A DNA stretch of 64,000 nucleotides, from positions 243,340,558-243,404,557 of the forward strand of contig OY856409.1 in NCBI GenBank assembly GCA_963693085.1. Direction: 5' to 3'. Within the stretch, counting starts at the first letter, position 1. The number at the start of each line of letters is the position of its first letter. This stretch comes from Alisma plantago-aquatica. Lineage: Eukaryota; Streptophyta; Magnoliopsida; Alismatales; Alismataceae. Shown piece after piece: positions 9,836-22,052 of the stretch. The position numbers and the translations under genes were made by a program. Below the pieces are notes generated by a model. That model was given only the letters and a program-made list of their open reading frames with translations, was not told the origin of the DNA and made no database searches.

Positions 9836-12800
9836 TGTAAGGACCCTGACCTTCATTTTGGGCTTACCCTGTTTGTTTTGCCTAAACCTTGTGCTTGGTT
9901 GCTTGCTAATCACCTTTAGTGGTGATTAGGGTTTTCTTGTTCTTTGTTGAGAGTTGGAGGTGCTACTTGCAAAATAACCCAAGATAGGGTTGGAGAGAAA
10001 GTTTGTCACCTTGAGAGATGTCTTTCTCTCTCTTTGCTTCCTCTAGATTTGATAGGAAGGTTTGGGTTCGTCCCTTGAGTTGCCTTGGGCTTGGTTGAGC
10101 TCTTTTGGGCCTTGTTTTCCCTTGTTTGGGCCTTGCCTTGCTTGGTTGAGCCCTGTATCAGGCAGGGTAGCTTGTGTCATCCTTGGAGTGTGTCGGCCAT
10201 GGATGGAGTGTGTTGGCCTTTGATCTTGTTTGACATCCTTGCCTTGGTTGTGTCACCCTAGCTTGTACATGTGGCCGAACCTTGGTTGAGTGGTGGCATG
10301 GAATGTGCATGTGTTTTGTAAGGTGGTAAAATGTGTGAACAAGTGTCCCTTGTTAAGCTGACACCTTGCCTTGTTTAACCTTGACCCTAATCTATATATG
10401 CCTTGCCTTTCTCTTCCTTGGGAACCATTTAGCTCTTTTGTTTCTTTCCCCTCCTTGTGTGCATGACACACCTTCATTGGAGAGCTTGGTGGCTGATCCT
10501 TTCCCCTTGGTGGAGATCTCTTCTTCTTTCTCTAGCTTGGTGGAAGAACCCTAGGTGGGTCTTGTTCTATGTGGTAAGCTTGGAGCTAGGAGCTAGAGCT
10601 TGGAGCTTTAGAGCTTGAGAGGTTTGCTTAAGGCGGGTTACATAACTTCTAACCCCAACTATACTACCTTCTCTATGTTGCATGATTCATATATGTTGAT
10701 GATCGACCATTGGATGTTACGTTTCTTGCTCTAGTACATGTTGTTGATCTTATGGTTTGAGTGAGCATGATGTTGTTGCTATTGTTGATGGTTTATATGC
10801 CTTACACCTATTTGGCCGAACCATGGTTTGGGGTTTCCTTGTAGAGAAATACCCCTTTCTCTCCTTGGTCTAGAGATGTGAGTTTGAGCCCTAGTGATGT
10901 AGGCAATACCCCTCTCTCGTTTTAGTTGAGAGGTGAGTCTACATTCTAGCTACTTGGGTGACACCCTCCTCTCACCATAGATTTAAGAGGTGAGATTTTG
11001 AGTAGATGATGACCTACATTGAGGTGGATCCGTGTGTTTTCCCAATCTGTGATAGAGGTTGTACAAAACAACTCTCTCCTAGTTGTTGAGAGGTGAGTCG
11101 ACTTTCTTGATCAATTAGGGTTGGGTGCCCTTGTGCTTGAGGTTGAAGATGACCTTGTAGGGTTGTGCCTTGCACGATATGATCTTGGAGTAAGTGCTGC
11201 CCGATAGCCTTTTCTTGGGTTTACCCTTGACCGTTACACCTAGTTGAGATGGTTGGTTTGGTGTCCAATATGGTTCTCTTGGCTTGAGATAGAGCTTGGG
11301 CGAAGCACCTTATATCCTGTGCTCTGAACGATACATCTTGAAGTAAGGTTGCCCGATACCCCTACCTTATGGTGATCTTTGACCAATCTAATATGGAGAT
11401 GAGATGGTTGGCTTGGTGCCCGTTATGCATTGGCTGATATGGAGCCTTGTAGGCCATCCTTGTGTTGGGCGATATGGTTTAGTTGTGGAGATGCCCGATA
11501 TGGGTTAGGTGGAAACCCTAGTTGTTGCTTTGATAGAGGCCAATATGAAAGTGCTACCCTATTGACCGATAGGCTTCCGTGAGGTGCCTTTGTGTCGCCT
11601 GTGTCATTAACATGTTGGGAAACACAGTGTTGGCTTGGGGCATCATGATCTCGACCGATATAATGGTGAGAATGGGTGCCCAATTCAACCCTAACCCTAG
11701 CTGGCCAGTAGGGTTCTAGCCGATACACCTTTTGAGCTGGTTGCACGATACACCTTGTGCACCTGGTATGTATGACATGGTTGCATGTTAACACCATGTT
11801 CTCTAGTTGCATGAGATACCTTGGCCGAGATGATCCATGTCTTGGATGTGCTTTGGACAATGTAAGGTGTTGAGCATTATGGAGTAGTGCCTGATATGAT
11901 GGTTGTACAAAGAACTCTAGACGATACCTTAGTCGTCATGTTACCCATGGACAACACGATGTCTTGGCTGTCATGAGGGTCCTCTAGACAACATGGCTTG
12001 GTGTTTGGGTGATAGGCTCCTTGGGCGTCAGGACCTTGATCATTATGGCCTTAATTGTTATGAAGTTGGTGGTTGCCCGACATGTAATCGTAACCCTAAC
12101 TCATGTGCACGAAAGGCCCTTGGCCGACAACCCTGCTGATGATGGCACAAGTGCCCTAGGGGTTGGAACCCTAACCGATACACCCTTTGGTGAGGGTTGA
12201 CGCTGCTCGCCATACCTATAGTGAGGGTTACATGAGCTTTGGTGAGGGTTCTGAGAACTCAGAATGTATATGGCTTAAAATGATAACACAAGTGATATGA
12301 TGTAATCACCTTGAATCCTGCAAATATGATGATGAGTTTAAATGATAGGTTGTGAACCAGGAAGTTTGGAAGCATATGATGTTGCTTCACATGATGGTGT
12401 GACACATGCCTATGATCAAAAGTATGGGGCATGATCTATGTTTATGATTAATGATAAAACTATGGCTTCTACATCTTATGTGTAATATACTCGTGGATGT
12501 TGCTTCATACTTGGTAGCATGATAATTTTGTTAATCCATGATGGCTTCAGTTATCTCTATGGGTGTGTATACTAACCATGCAGGTACTTCATGTGGATTC
12601 ATAGCCTGGTAAGAGCTATGAGATGTATGTGCTGGAATAGCACCATGTGGTAATGTGGCAACCAGTTGATAGGTCTAAGGACCTGATATAAGGCTAAGTG
12701 CCTAGTTGAGGTGTTATCCTCTGATGATGAGATAAGGGATGCGTTCTGGGAATGCTGATGCATGATTATGATGCCTTGAGAGGCAGTGGTTGATATAATG

Positions 12801-14197
12801 AGGGATTGAGGTCCCATGACAGTACGATGATGGCAATCATGATGTAATCCTATATGGCTATGTTTATACTTTGATTGCCTCAACAATGCGCTTAAAATAT
12901 ACTAACTAATTATAGATGAACATATCATGTAGTTGCCCTGCCACAGATCCATCATCATCATCAGTATTTGGTGATGGTGAAACATTTTTATCCTGCGGGA
13001 TTACCTGGAGCGCATATTATTGAATATGCGAGGTTTCCCCTAGCCTAAAATAGGAGGGTTTGAGTGCAGTTGTGGTTGTAGACTCATGATATATGGAGCA
13101 TGGTGAACAGACCCATGGCTCAAGATATGTGATGATGAGCATGATGTGTTCATGGCTCGATTGTATATATGGGTAGCTTGCGGAGCTGACCTAGAGGCTG
13201 AGGCCCTATAAGCATAAGACTGCAGTCTTGCTTGATGATTCGTGTACTGACCACGAGAAGGTGAGGTCATGGAGTCTGGATATCCTTAGACCTTGTATGG
13301 AACTAGATTGGGCTTCACAGGCAATGGTTGGATTTGAGCAGGGAAGGCTCACCTCCTCAAGGCATAAAAAAATGTAATCCAGCCGAATAAGTATATCTTT
13401 CTTAGAGAAAAATACGAAATGTTGATTGAGGCTTTCTTATATAGATGATCTAGTCAAACTATGCAGTTGTACGTACGATCCTTATATTTTATGATAAATT
13501 CTTATAATGCTTATCTTGTTAATCATGTTCCATAAATAAATACTTGGTTATATACCTCCTGGATATCTTGGTAAGTTTGATGGTGATAATAGCCTTGCTC
13601 AGTATGCTGCCCTTGTTATATGCTTTAGCATTTATCTGTTTTTATCTGCTTTAACCCTTTGTGGTTCTATAGTTCGGCGGGGAGTTATGTTTCCCGCTGG
13701 GACTGTGTGTCTCACCCCATTGGTTTACACCCTTTTTAGGTGATCACTCTAGACGTGGTGGTGGTCGTGAGGTTGCGGCTGAGCAGTAAGAAGAGAAATA
13801 GAAGGCAAGAGATAGACATGTTGTTTTAGTGGTTTTGTGGTAGCGTCCTAGAGTCATCCTTGTACACTCTGGTCCTTGGAGGTGTTTGATAACGTTTCAT
13901 GATGACTAGCTGTTGTAATTTTTGTATATCCTGCTACTAGCCGTATATGACCGTTATGTATGTATATACAGGTGTTGAACTCTGGTGCTGACAATACAAC
14001 TAGTTCTGATAAGATGTGGACCTGTAACAAGGCTTGTGAATGTTTATATAACATGTTTCTCTACATGATCTGGATGAAAAAGTTCTCTCATGTATGCTTT
14101 CCGCAATCAATTTTAATTAAACTGTGTTTTTGGTAATGTGAGGTTCTACACGTTTTTGCGTATCATCTCATTGTCTGTGTGATGGCAGGGTGTTACA
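9836..14197 (+). repeat. Gypsy A 3' LTR (4.36 kb)
   Basis: It starts TGTAAGGACCCTGACC just downstream of the chromodomain stop and ends GGGTGTTACA. The same unit recurs at 16053-20407 and, reversed and more diverged, at 50117-55583. Directly after 14197 comes minus-strand copia reverse transcriptase, so gypsy A sits inside copia-1. The predicted target duplication is ACTAC (14198-14202), whose partner is off window. The LTR is unusually rich in the short motif CCGATA and variants, mainly 11160-12200. Open frames inside it (such as 11423-11860 minus) lack protein motifs and are not called. Confidence 0.92.
10391..10399 (+). promoter_or_regulatory. Candidate TATA box of gypsy A LTR
   Basis: TCTATATAT about 555 bp into the LTR, in the sense direction, just before a pyrimidine-rich stretch. 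The solo copy has the weaker AATATATG at the equivalent place (16611-16618). Positional inference only. Confidence 0.35.
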
Positions 14198-15259
14198 ACT
14201 ACGATACTTCTATGGATCAACAAACATTTCTCCTCCATGCATAGGATTCGTATGATAGTCCATTGTGGTAGATAATGGTTTGGATTCAACCATTTTGGCC
14301 TCCTGAAGTAGGTCCAAGGCATAGCATCGTTGTGATAGACTTATCCCTGAGGTTGAGCGAATGATTTCAATTCTGAGAAAGTATGATAGGGTGCCCAAGT
14401 ATTTTGTATGAAAATATGTATGCAAAGACTTTCTGAGTTGAGATATCCCCATCATATCATCACCGGTGATGATGATTTTGTCAACATAGACAGTAATAAG
14501 AACACATCCTTTAAATGACTTGGAGAAGAACAAGGAGTGGTTTGTGGCAGATCACTAAAAATTAAGCTGAATTAAGACATCACTTAACTTGTTAAACCAT
14601 ATCCTTGGAGACTGCTTCAGGCCATAGAGAGATCATCACAGACCACATATTTTGTTAGAAGATGCCCCCTCAGCAACGAACCCAGGCGGTTGCTGCATGT
14701 AGACTTCCTCCAAGAGATCTCCCTGAAGAAATGCATTCTTGATGTTGAGTTGGTAAAGAGGCTAGTCAAAGTGAGCTGCAAGGGAGATAAGGATACAAAT
14801 AGATGCAATCCTTGTCACTGGAGTGAATGTCTTGAAGTAATCCACGCCAGAGGTTTGGGTGAATCCTTTGGCAACCAGGTGCGCCTTGAGTCGTTCAACA
14901 GAGCCATCTGACTTATGCTTTACAGAGAAAACCCATCGACAACCTACAATATTTTTATCAACTGGTAGAGTCACAAGATCCCATGTCTTGTTTTCATGAA
15001 GATCCCAAATTTCTTCCATCATGGCAGCTTTCCATCCAGGATGGCTCAGAGCATATGTTGGATACTTAGGAACATATGTTGTGTCTAGGGAAGTTGCAAA
15101 TGATGAGGCAGAAGAAGAAAGACGTGCTAGACAACAAGTTTTGCTAATGGGATGCTTGATAGTGCAAGAATGTATACCTTTATGTAGTGCCACCGGTAGA
15201 TTGGATTGGTCCGGAACAGACAATGATGAAGAAGATGTATCTGGTGACTCATCTTCCAT
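14198..15259 (-). pseudogene. Copia-1 pol, reverse transcriptase (degenerate)
   Basis: Minus-strand Ty1/copia reverse transcriptase. From 15259 downward it shows the pre-RT region (PGWKAAMMEEIWDLHENKTW), GCRWVFSVKHKSDG, LVAKGFTQTSGVDY and FTPVTRIASI. After frameshifts around 14540-14760 it continues with VYVDKIIITGDD, YLGTLSYFLRIEI and ISLSQRCYALDLL. The family motif is YVDD; here the second Asp is Lys (YVDK), so the copy would be inactive even without its frameshifts. The frame is cut at 14198 by the end of the gypsy A 3' LTR, at a point where copia proteins continue into a conserved RT/RNase H connector. The remainder should lie beyond the 5' end of gypsy A, off window. Confidence 0.92.
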
Positions 15260-15582
15260 GTGCTAGTTTGATGTTGTTGATGGTGGAGATGGTGGTGGTG
15301 TTGGTGGGATGAATGGATCAGGCAATGAGACCATAGTATCAATATGATCAATGGAGGATGAGCTGGATAAAAAAACATTTCATCCTCATGAAAGGTGACA
15401 TCCGTAGAGATATAAATTCTACCAGAGTTAGGTTCAAGACATTTGTATCCTTTTTAAGAACAAGGATAACAAAGAAATACAGTTTAGATAGCTCTGGCAG
15501 AAAGCATGTCAGCCTTGGGATCAAAATTATGAATGAAGGAAACACAAGTAAAAACTCGAGGAGGTAGAGAGAATGGTGTGGA

Positions 15583-16052
15583 TTAAGGGTAAAAAATGGA
15601 AAAAGGAGTGCGCTTCCTGAGAATAGAGGAAGGTTGGCGATTAATAAGAAAGCAAGCATTGAGGACCACATCAGACCAAAAAGATTTAGGTGAATTGGCA
15701 TGAATGAGAAGTGAGCATGTAATTTCAAGTAAATGACAATTTTTATGCTCAACAATGCCATTTTGTTGGGGAGAGTATGTACATGAGCATTGATGAATCA
15801 TACCTACATCATAACAAAAGGAAGACACATCCTTTTGGGTATATTCAAGGGTGTTGTCGGTTCGAAGAATTTTAATAGACGTTGAAAAATGAACCGAAAC
15901 CAATTTGTGAAAATCTTGGAATAGTGTAAAGACTTCATCATGAGTGTGAAGTAAGTAAATCCATGTCATTCTAGAAAAGTCATCCACGAATGTAAGAAAA
16001 TAGATGTATCCATTGTAACTAGTAGTCCTGAAGGGACCACAAACATTAGTAT
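15583..16052 (-). pseudogene. Copia-1 pol, integrase core (degenerate)
   Basis: Minus-strand copia integrase with VDDFSRMTWIYLL, ILRTDNTLEY, YSPQQNGIVEHKN and FWSDVVLNACFLINRQPS. The first catalytic Asp of the usual HTD..GP motif is Asn here (TNVCGPF). The second Asp (RTDN) and the Glu (IVEHK) remain. The upstream end at 16052 is a clean break: the preceding residues are found at 20408 and beyond, on the far side of a solo LTR, in the same frame. 15260-15580 holds the weakly conserved integrase-RT linker with frameshifts. Confidence 0.92.
16048..16052 (+). repeat. Target site duplication, left of solo LTR
   Basis: AGTAT, repeated exactly at 20408-20412. Confidence 0.93.
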
Positions 16053-19000
16053 TGTAAGGACCCTGACCTTCATTTTGGGCTTACCCTGTTTGTTTTGCCT
16101 AAACCTTGTGCTTGGTTGCTTACCAATCACCTTTAGTGGTGATAAGGGTTTTCTTGTGCTTTGTTGAGAGTTGGAGGTGCTACTTGCAAAATAACCCAAG
16201 ATAGGGTTGGAGAGCAAGTTTGTCACCTTGAGAGATGTCTTTCTCTCTCTTTGCTTCCTCTAGAGTTGAGAGGAAGGTTTGGGTTCGTGCCTTGAGTTGC
16301 CTTGGGCTTGGTTGAGCTCTTTTGGGCCTTGTTTTGCCTTGTTTGGGCCTTTCCTTGCTTGGTTGAGCCATATATCGGGCAAGGTAGCTTGTGTCGGCCT
16401 TGGAGTGTGTCGGCCATGGATGGAGTGTGTCGGCCTTTGACCTTGTTTGACCTCCTTGCCTTGGTTGTGTCACCCTAGCTTGGACATGTGGCCGAACCTT
16501 GGTTGAGTGGTGGCATGGCATGTTCATGTGTTTTGTAAGGTGGTAAAACGTGTGGACAAGTATCCCTTGGTAAGGTGACACCTTGCCTTGGTTTAACCTT
16601 AAACCTCATCAATATATGACTTGCGTTTCACTTCCTTGGGAACCCTTTAGCTCTTTTGTTGCTCTCCCCTCCTTGTGTGCACGACACACCTTCGTTGGAG
16701 AGCTTGGTGGCCGATCCTTTCCCCTTGGTGGAGATCTCTTCTTCTTCCTCTAGCTTGGTGGATGAACCCTAGGTGGGTCTTGTTCTTTGTGGTGATCTTG
16801 GAGCTAGGAGCTAGAGCTTGGAGCTTTGGAGCTTGAGGAGTTTGCTTAAGGCAGGTTACATAACTTCTAACCCTAGCTATACCACCTTCTCTATGTTGCA
16901 TGATTCATATATGTTGATGATCGACCATTGCATGTTATGTTTCTTGCTCTAGTACATGTTGTTGATCTTATGGATTTAGTGAGCATGATGTTGTTGAAGG
17001 TTTATATGCCTTACACCTAGTTGGCCGAGCCATGGTTTGGGGTTTCTTTGTTGAGAAATACCCCTTTCTCTCCTTGGTCTAGAGATGTGGGTTTGAGCTC
17101 TAGTGATGTAGGCAATACCCTTCTCTCGTTTTAGTTGAGAGGTGAGTCTACATTCTAGTTGCTTGGGTGACACCCTCCTCTCACCATGGATTTGAGAGGT
17201 GAGCTTTTGAGTAGATGATGACCTATGTTGAGGTGGATCCTTGTGGTGGCCTGATTTGTGATAGAGGTTGTGCAAAACCCCTCTCTCCTGGTTGTTGATA
17301 GGTGAGCCGACTTTCTTGATCAATTAGGGTTTGGTGCCCTTGTGCTTGAGGTTGAAGATGACCTTGTAGGGTTGTGCCTTGCACGATATGATCTTGGAGT
17401 AAGTGCTGCCCGATAGCCTTTTCTTGGGTTTACCCTTGACCATTACACCTAGTTGAGATGGTTGGTTTGGTGCCCAATATGGTTCTCTTGGCTTGAGATA
17501 GAGCTTGGGCGACACACCTTATATCCCGTGCTCTGAATGATACATCTTGAAGTAAAGTTGCCCGATACCCCTACCTTATGGTGATCATTGACCAATCTAA
17601 TATGGAGATGAGATGGTTGGCTTGGTGCCTGTTATGCGTTGGCTGATATGGAGCCTTGTAGGCCATCCTTGTGTTGGGCGATATGGTTTAGTTGTGGTGA
17701 TGCCCGATATGGGTTAGGTGGAAACCCTAGTTGTTGCTTTGATAGAGGCCAATATGAAAGTGCTACCCTGTTGACCGATAGGCTTCCTTGAGGTGCCTTT
17801 GTGTCGCCTGTGTCATGAACATGTTGGGCAACACAGTGTTGGCTTGGGGCATCATGATCTCGACCAATATAATGGTGAGAATGGGTGCCCAGTTCAACCC
17901 TAACCCTAGCTGGCCGACAGGGTTCTAGCCGATACACCTTTTGATCTGGTTGCACGATACACCTTGTGCACCTGGTATGCATGACATGGTTCATGTTAAC
18001 ACCATGTTCTCTAGTTGCATGAGATACCTTGGCCGAGATGATCCATGTCTTGGATGTGCTTTGGAAAATGTGAGGTGTTGAGCATTATGGAGTAGTGCCC
18101 GATATGATGGTTGTACAAAGAACCCTAGATGATACCTTAGTGGTCATCTTACCCATGGACAACACGATGTCCTTGCCGTCATGAGGGTCCTCTAGACGAC
18201 ATGGTTTGGTGTTTGGGAAATAGGCTCCTTGGGAGTCATGTCCTTGATTGTTATGTCATTAAGTGTTATGAAGTTGGTGGTTTCCCGACATGTAATCTTA
18301 ACCCTAGCTCATGTGCACAACAGGCCCTTGGCCGACAACCCTGCTGATGATGGCACAAGTGCTCTAGGGGTTGGAACCCTAACCGATACACCCTTTGGTG
18401 AGGGTTGGCACTGCTCACCATACCTATAGTGAGGGTTACAGGAGATTTGGTGAGGGTTCTGAGAACTCGGAATGTATATGGCTTAAAATGATAACACAAG
18501 TGAAATGATGTAATCACCTTGAATCTTGCAAATATGATGATGAGTTTAAATGATAGGTTGTGAACCAGGAAGCTTGGAAGCATATGATGTTGCTTCACAT
18601 GATGGTGTGACACATTCCTATGATCACAAGTATGGGGAATGATCTATGTTTATGATTAATGATAAAACTATGGCTTCTACAGATTATGTGTAATATACTC
18701 ATGGATGTTGCTTCATACTTGGTAGCATGATAATTCTGTTAATCCATGATGGCTTCAGTTATCTCTATGGGTGTGTATACTAACCATTCATGTACTTCAT
18801 GTGGATTCATAGCCTGGTAAGAGCTGTGAGATGTATGTGGTGGAATAGCACCATGTGGTAATGTGGCAACCAGTTGATAGGTCTAAGGACCTGATATAAG
18901 GATAAGTGCCTAGTTGAGGTGTTATCCTCTGATGATGAGATAAGGGATGCGTTATGGGAATGCTGATGAATGATTATGATGCCTTGAGAGGCAGTGGTTG

Positions 19001-20407
19001 ATATAATGAGGGATTAAGGTCCCAGGACAGTATGATGATGGCAATAATGATGTAATCCTATATGGCTATGTTTATACTTTGATTGCCTCAACAATGGGCT
19101 TAAAATATACTAACTAATTATAGATGAACATATCATGTAGTTTCCCTAGCCATAGCTCCATCATCGTTAGTATTTGGTGATGGTGAAATAGGTTTATTCT
19201 GTGGGATTACCTGGAGCACATATTGTTGAATATGTGAGGTTTCCCCTAGCCTAAAATAGGAGGGTTTGAGTGCAGCTGTGGTTGCAGACTCAGGATATAT
19301 GGAGCATGGTGAACAGACCCATGGCTCAGGATATGTGATGATGAGCATGATGCGTTCATGGCTCGGTTGTATATATGGGTAGCTTGCAGTGCTGACCCAG
19401 AGGTTGAGGCCCTATAAGCATAAGACTGCGGTCTTGGTTGATGATTCATGTACTGACCACAAGAAGGTGAGCTCATGGAGTCCGGATCACCTTAGACCTT
19501 GTATGACACCGGATTGGGCTTCACATCCAATGGTTGGATTTGAGCAGGGAAGGCTCACCTCCTCAGGGCATAATAAAACGTAATCCAGCCGAATAAGTAT
19601 ATCTTGCTTAGAGAAAAATACAGAACATTGATTGAGGCCTTGCTTATATAGCTGATCTAGTTGAACTATGCAGCTACACGTACAATCCTTATATTTTTTG
19701 ATAAGTTCTTATAAATCTTATCTTGTCAATCATGTTCCATAAAGAAATACTTGGTTATATACCTCCCGGATATCTTGGTAAGTTTGATGGTGATAATAGC
19801 CTTGCTCAGTATGCTGCCCTTATTATATGCTTTAGCATTTATCTGTTGTTATCTTCTTTAATCCTTTGTGGTTCTATAGTTCGTCGGGGAGTTATGTTTC
19901 TCGCTGGGACTGTGTGTCTCACCCCACTGATTTACACCCTTTTTAGGTGATCACTCTAGACGTGGTGGTGGTCGTGAGGTTGCGGATGAGCAGCAAGAAG
20001 AGCAGTAGAAGGAAAGAGATAGACATGCTGCTATTTTGGTGGTTTTGTGGTAGCGTCCTAGAGTCATCCTTGTACACTCAGGTCCTCAGAGGTGTTTGAC
20101 GACGTTTCATGATGACTAGCTGTTGTAATTTTTGTATATCCTGTTGCTAGCCGTACATGGCCGTTATGTATGTATATACATGTGTTCAACTCTGCTGCTA
20201 ACAATATAGCTGGTTCTGATAAGCTGTGGACCTGTAACAAGGCTCGTGAATGTTTATATAACATGTTTCTCTGCAGGATCTAGATGAAAAAGTTCTCTCA
20301 AGTATGCTTTCCACAATCGGTTTTAATTAACCCGTGTTTTCGGTAATGTGAGGTTCCGTACATTTTTGCGTAACATCTCGTTGTCTGTGTGATGGCGGGG
20401 TGTCACA
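16053..20407 (+). mobile_element. Solo LTR of the gypsy A family inserted in copia-1
   Basis: It is colinear with 9836-14197 from TGTAAGGACCCTGACC to GGGTGTCACA, in the same orientation and nearly the same length (4355 bp). An exact 5-bp duplication AGTAT flanks it, and no internal gypsy sequence is present, so it is a solo LTR left by LTR-LTR recombination. It splits the copia-1 pol frame within the start of integrase; skipping it and one duplication returns the frame. It is a separate insertion from gypsy A itself. No gene is visible in it. Confidence 0.93.
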
Positions 20408-20412
20408 AGTAT
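20408..20412 (+). repeat. Target site duplication, right of solo LTR
   Basis: AGTAT, matching 16048-16052. Confidence 0.93.
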
Positions 20413-21020
20413 GAACTAAGTTAAACATACGAGATGATTTTTTACAGATACGTGCCGGAAAGGACACACAATGGTGTTCCCCTAGCTGACAGACATTGCA
20501 CTGAATGGAAGAACAGGAAGATAAAGAACTGTCTAATAGTTTAAGCTTGTCTCTAGGTAAATGGCCATGAAATAGATACATCTGAAGTGGCGTGGAGGAA
20601 AGAAGGATTCATGGTGGGCTGGAGGGTGGGGCAGAGAAGTAGTAGAGATCACCAGAGCGTACTCCCTGCCCAATCATCGTAAAATTCCTCCAATCCTATA
20701 AAATAAAACTAGATGGACCAAAAGTTACAAACATTTAAGAGAATCAACAATTTTTGCTACAAACTTTAGATTGTATGGAAAGTTTGGAACAAAGTGGACA
20801 ACAGTCAACTTGACTTTCAAAGAGATTGGAACAGTGCCACACTTAGTTACTCATTTAACTGACCCATCCGCCATGGTGATAGAGGATTGAGGGATAAATG
20901 AATCAGATGTGGTTAATAGATGGGGCATACTAGTCATATGTTGAGTTGCACCTGAATCCATAATCCAGTTAGAACTAGAAGCAAGAATGGACGCCCCAAA
21001 GTTACCTTGAGAAGTGGTGG
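20413..21020 (-). pseudogene. Copia-1 pol, protease and pre-integrase zinc finger (degenerate)
   Basis: Reading down the minus strand, the aspartic protease active site is intact (NWIMDSGATQHMT, about 20940-20980), followed by MADGS and the usual tail with stops. A GAG-pre-integrase segment follows near 20580-20410, including HLPRDKLKLL, CNVCQLGEHH and SRMFNLVHT. The histidine/cysteine pairs of the integrase N-terminal finger are partly recognisable. Several frameshifts and stops break it. The last codons continue at 16052 beyond the solo LTR. Confidence 0.88.
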
Positions 21021-22052
21021 CTAGGTGGGCAGAAGAACCAGCAGTAGGTAAATCCCCAACTTGCCAATTTGAAGAGGCAGAAGCAGTAATATTGTTGTGG
21101 ACGGGAGAATACCCATAACTTTGGACAGCTTGACAAAAGCATTCATATTCCTCATGAGATAATGAGACATGAGAAGTTTGAGGAGATGACTGTGGTGAAG
21201 GAGGTGCATGGCCAATCGTCGCGGCTGATGCTTGACCAATGCGGGCAGGTGCTTGAGCAACATGGGCAGAACCTCTACCACATCCTCTCCCATAGTGAGG
21301 TGGATATCGATGTTTCGAGTGGAAAACATCTTTAGTGTGGCCTAGCTTTCCACAATAAGTGCATTTTGGACGTTGGCCTCATCCACGACCACAACCTCTG
21401 GTTGCCACAACCATTGCTGGTGGAGTTTCAGATGAAATAGTGGGAGAGATAGGAGTAAGAATCTCAGACTGGGCCAAACGTGCATATACCTGGTCCATAG
21501 ATGGAAGTGTCGCACCAACTAGGAGTAGTTGTCGAACAACAAAAAAGTGAGGATGAAGCTCGTTGAGGAAGCACCCAGTGAGGAGAGTCTCTCGCTCCTT
21601 GGTGATTTCAGCAGGCATTATCAGAGAAAAGAAGTTGAACTGGTTTGCTAAGGCCTTCATGGCGTCAAAGTACTTGGACAAGGGACGCTCTCCTTGTTGT
21701 TCAGAGAAGATTTTGTCCATGATGTTGTACATGTACAGACAATTGTCCTCCTGAGTGAAGAACTGCTTCATCTCCTCCCACATAGTCTTGGCGTTTTGAT
21801 GCCACATGTATTTGACAACCACTCTGGCTCCATGCGTGCCCAGAGCCATGAGAGTACTTGACTGTTGCCTGTCACCCAGGAATCATCAGGAACCACCAGT
21901 GAGTCATCGGTGATAAATTTGAGTTTATCCCGGGACTCAAGAAATGTTTGGACAACATTCATCCATAAAAGAAAGTTGTCATCATTAAGTTTAACGGCAG
22001 ATATGTGCGGCGTATCGTTGTAAACAATTGTTGACTTAGCAATATCACCCAT
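21021..22052 (-). pseudogene. Copia-1 gag (degenerate)
   Basis: Start codon at 22052. The N-terminus has the copia gag signature (AVKLNDDNFLLWMNVVQTFLE) and continues after a frameshift near 21800 as a UBN2-type gag (TMWEEMKQFF, YMYNIMDKIF, GERPLSKYFDAMKALANQF, LLTGCFLNELHPHF). A zinc knuckle near 21330-21370 reads CTYCGKLGHTKDVF, so the last Cys of CX2CX4HX4C is Phe. Gag would form the cytoplasmic virus-like particle. Frameshifts make it non-functional. Confidence 0.92.

Noticed and set aside
11423..11860. 145-codon minus-strand frame, with a 120-codon version at 17632-17994
   Set aside because: Similarity between the two only reflects two copies of the same LTR. There is no domain, it is rich in the LTR's short motif, and it is antisense to the element.
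9836..20407. A single LTR retrotransposon with 4.36-kb LTRs and a copia interior
   Set aside because: The right repeat is flanked by its own AGTAT duplication, copia-1 continues on its far side, and the left repeat follows the gypsy A chromodomain and stop. They belong to separate insertions.
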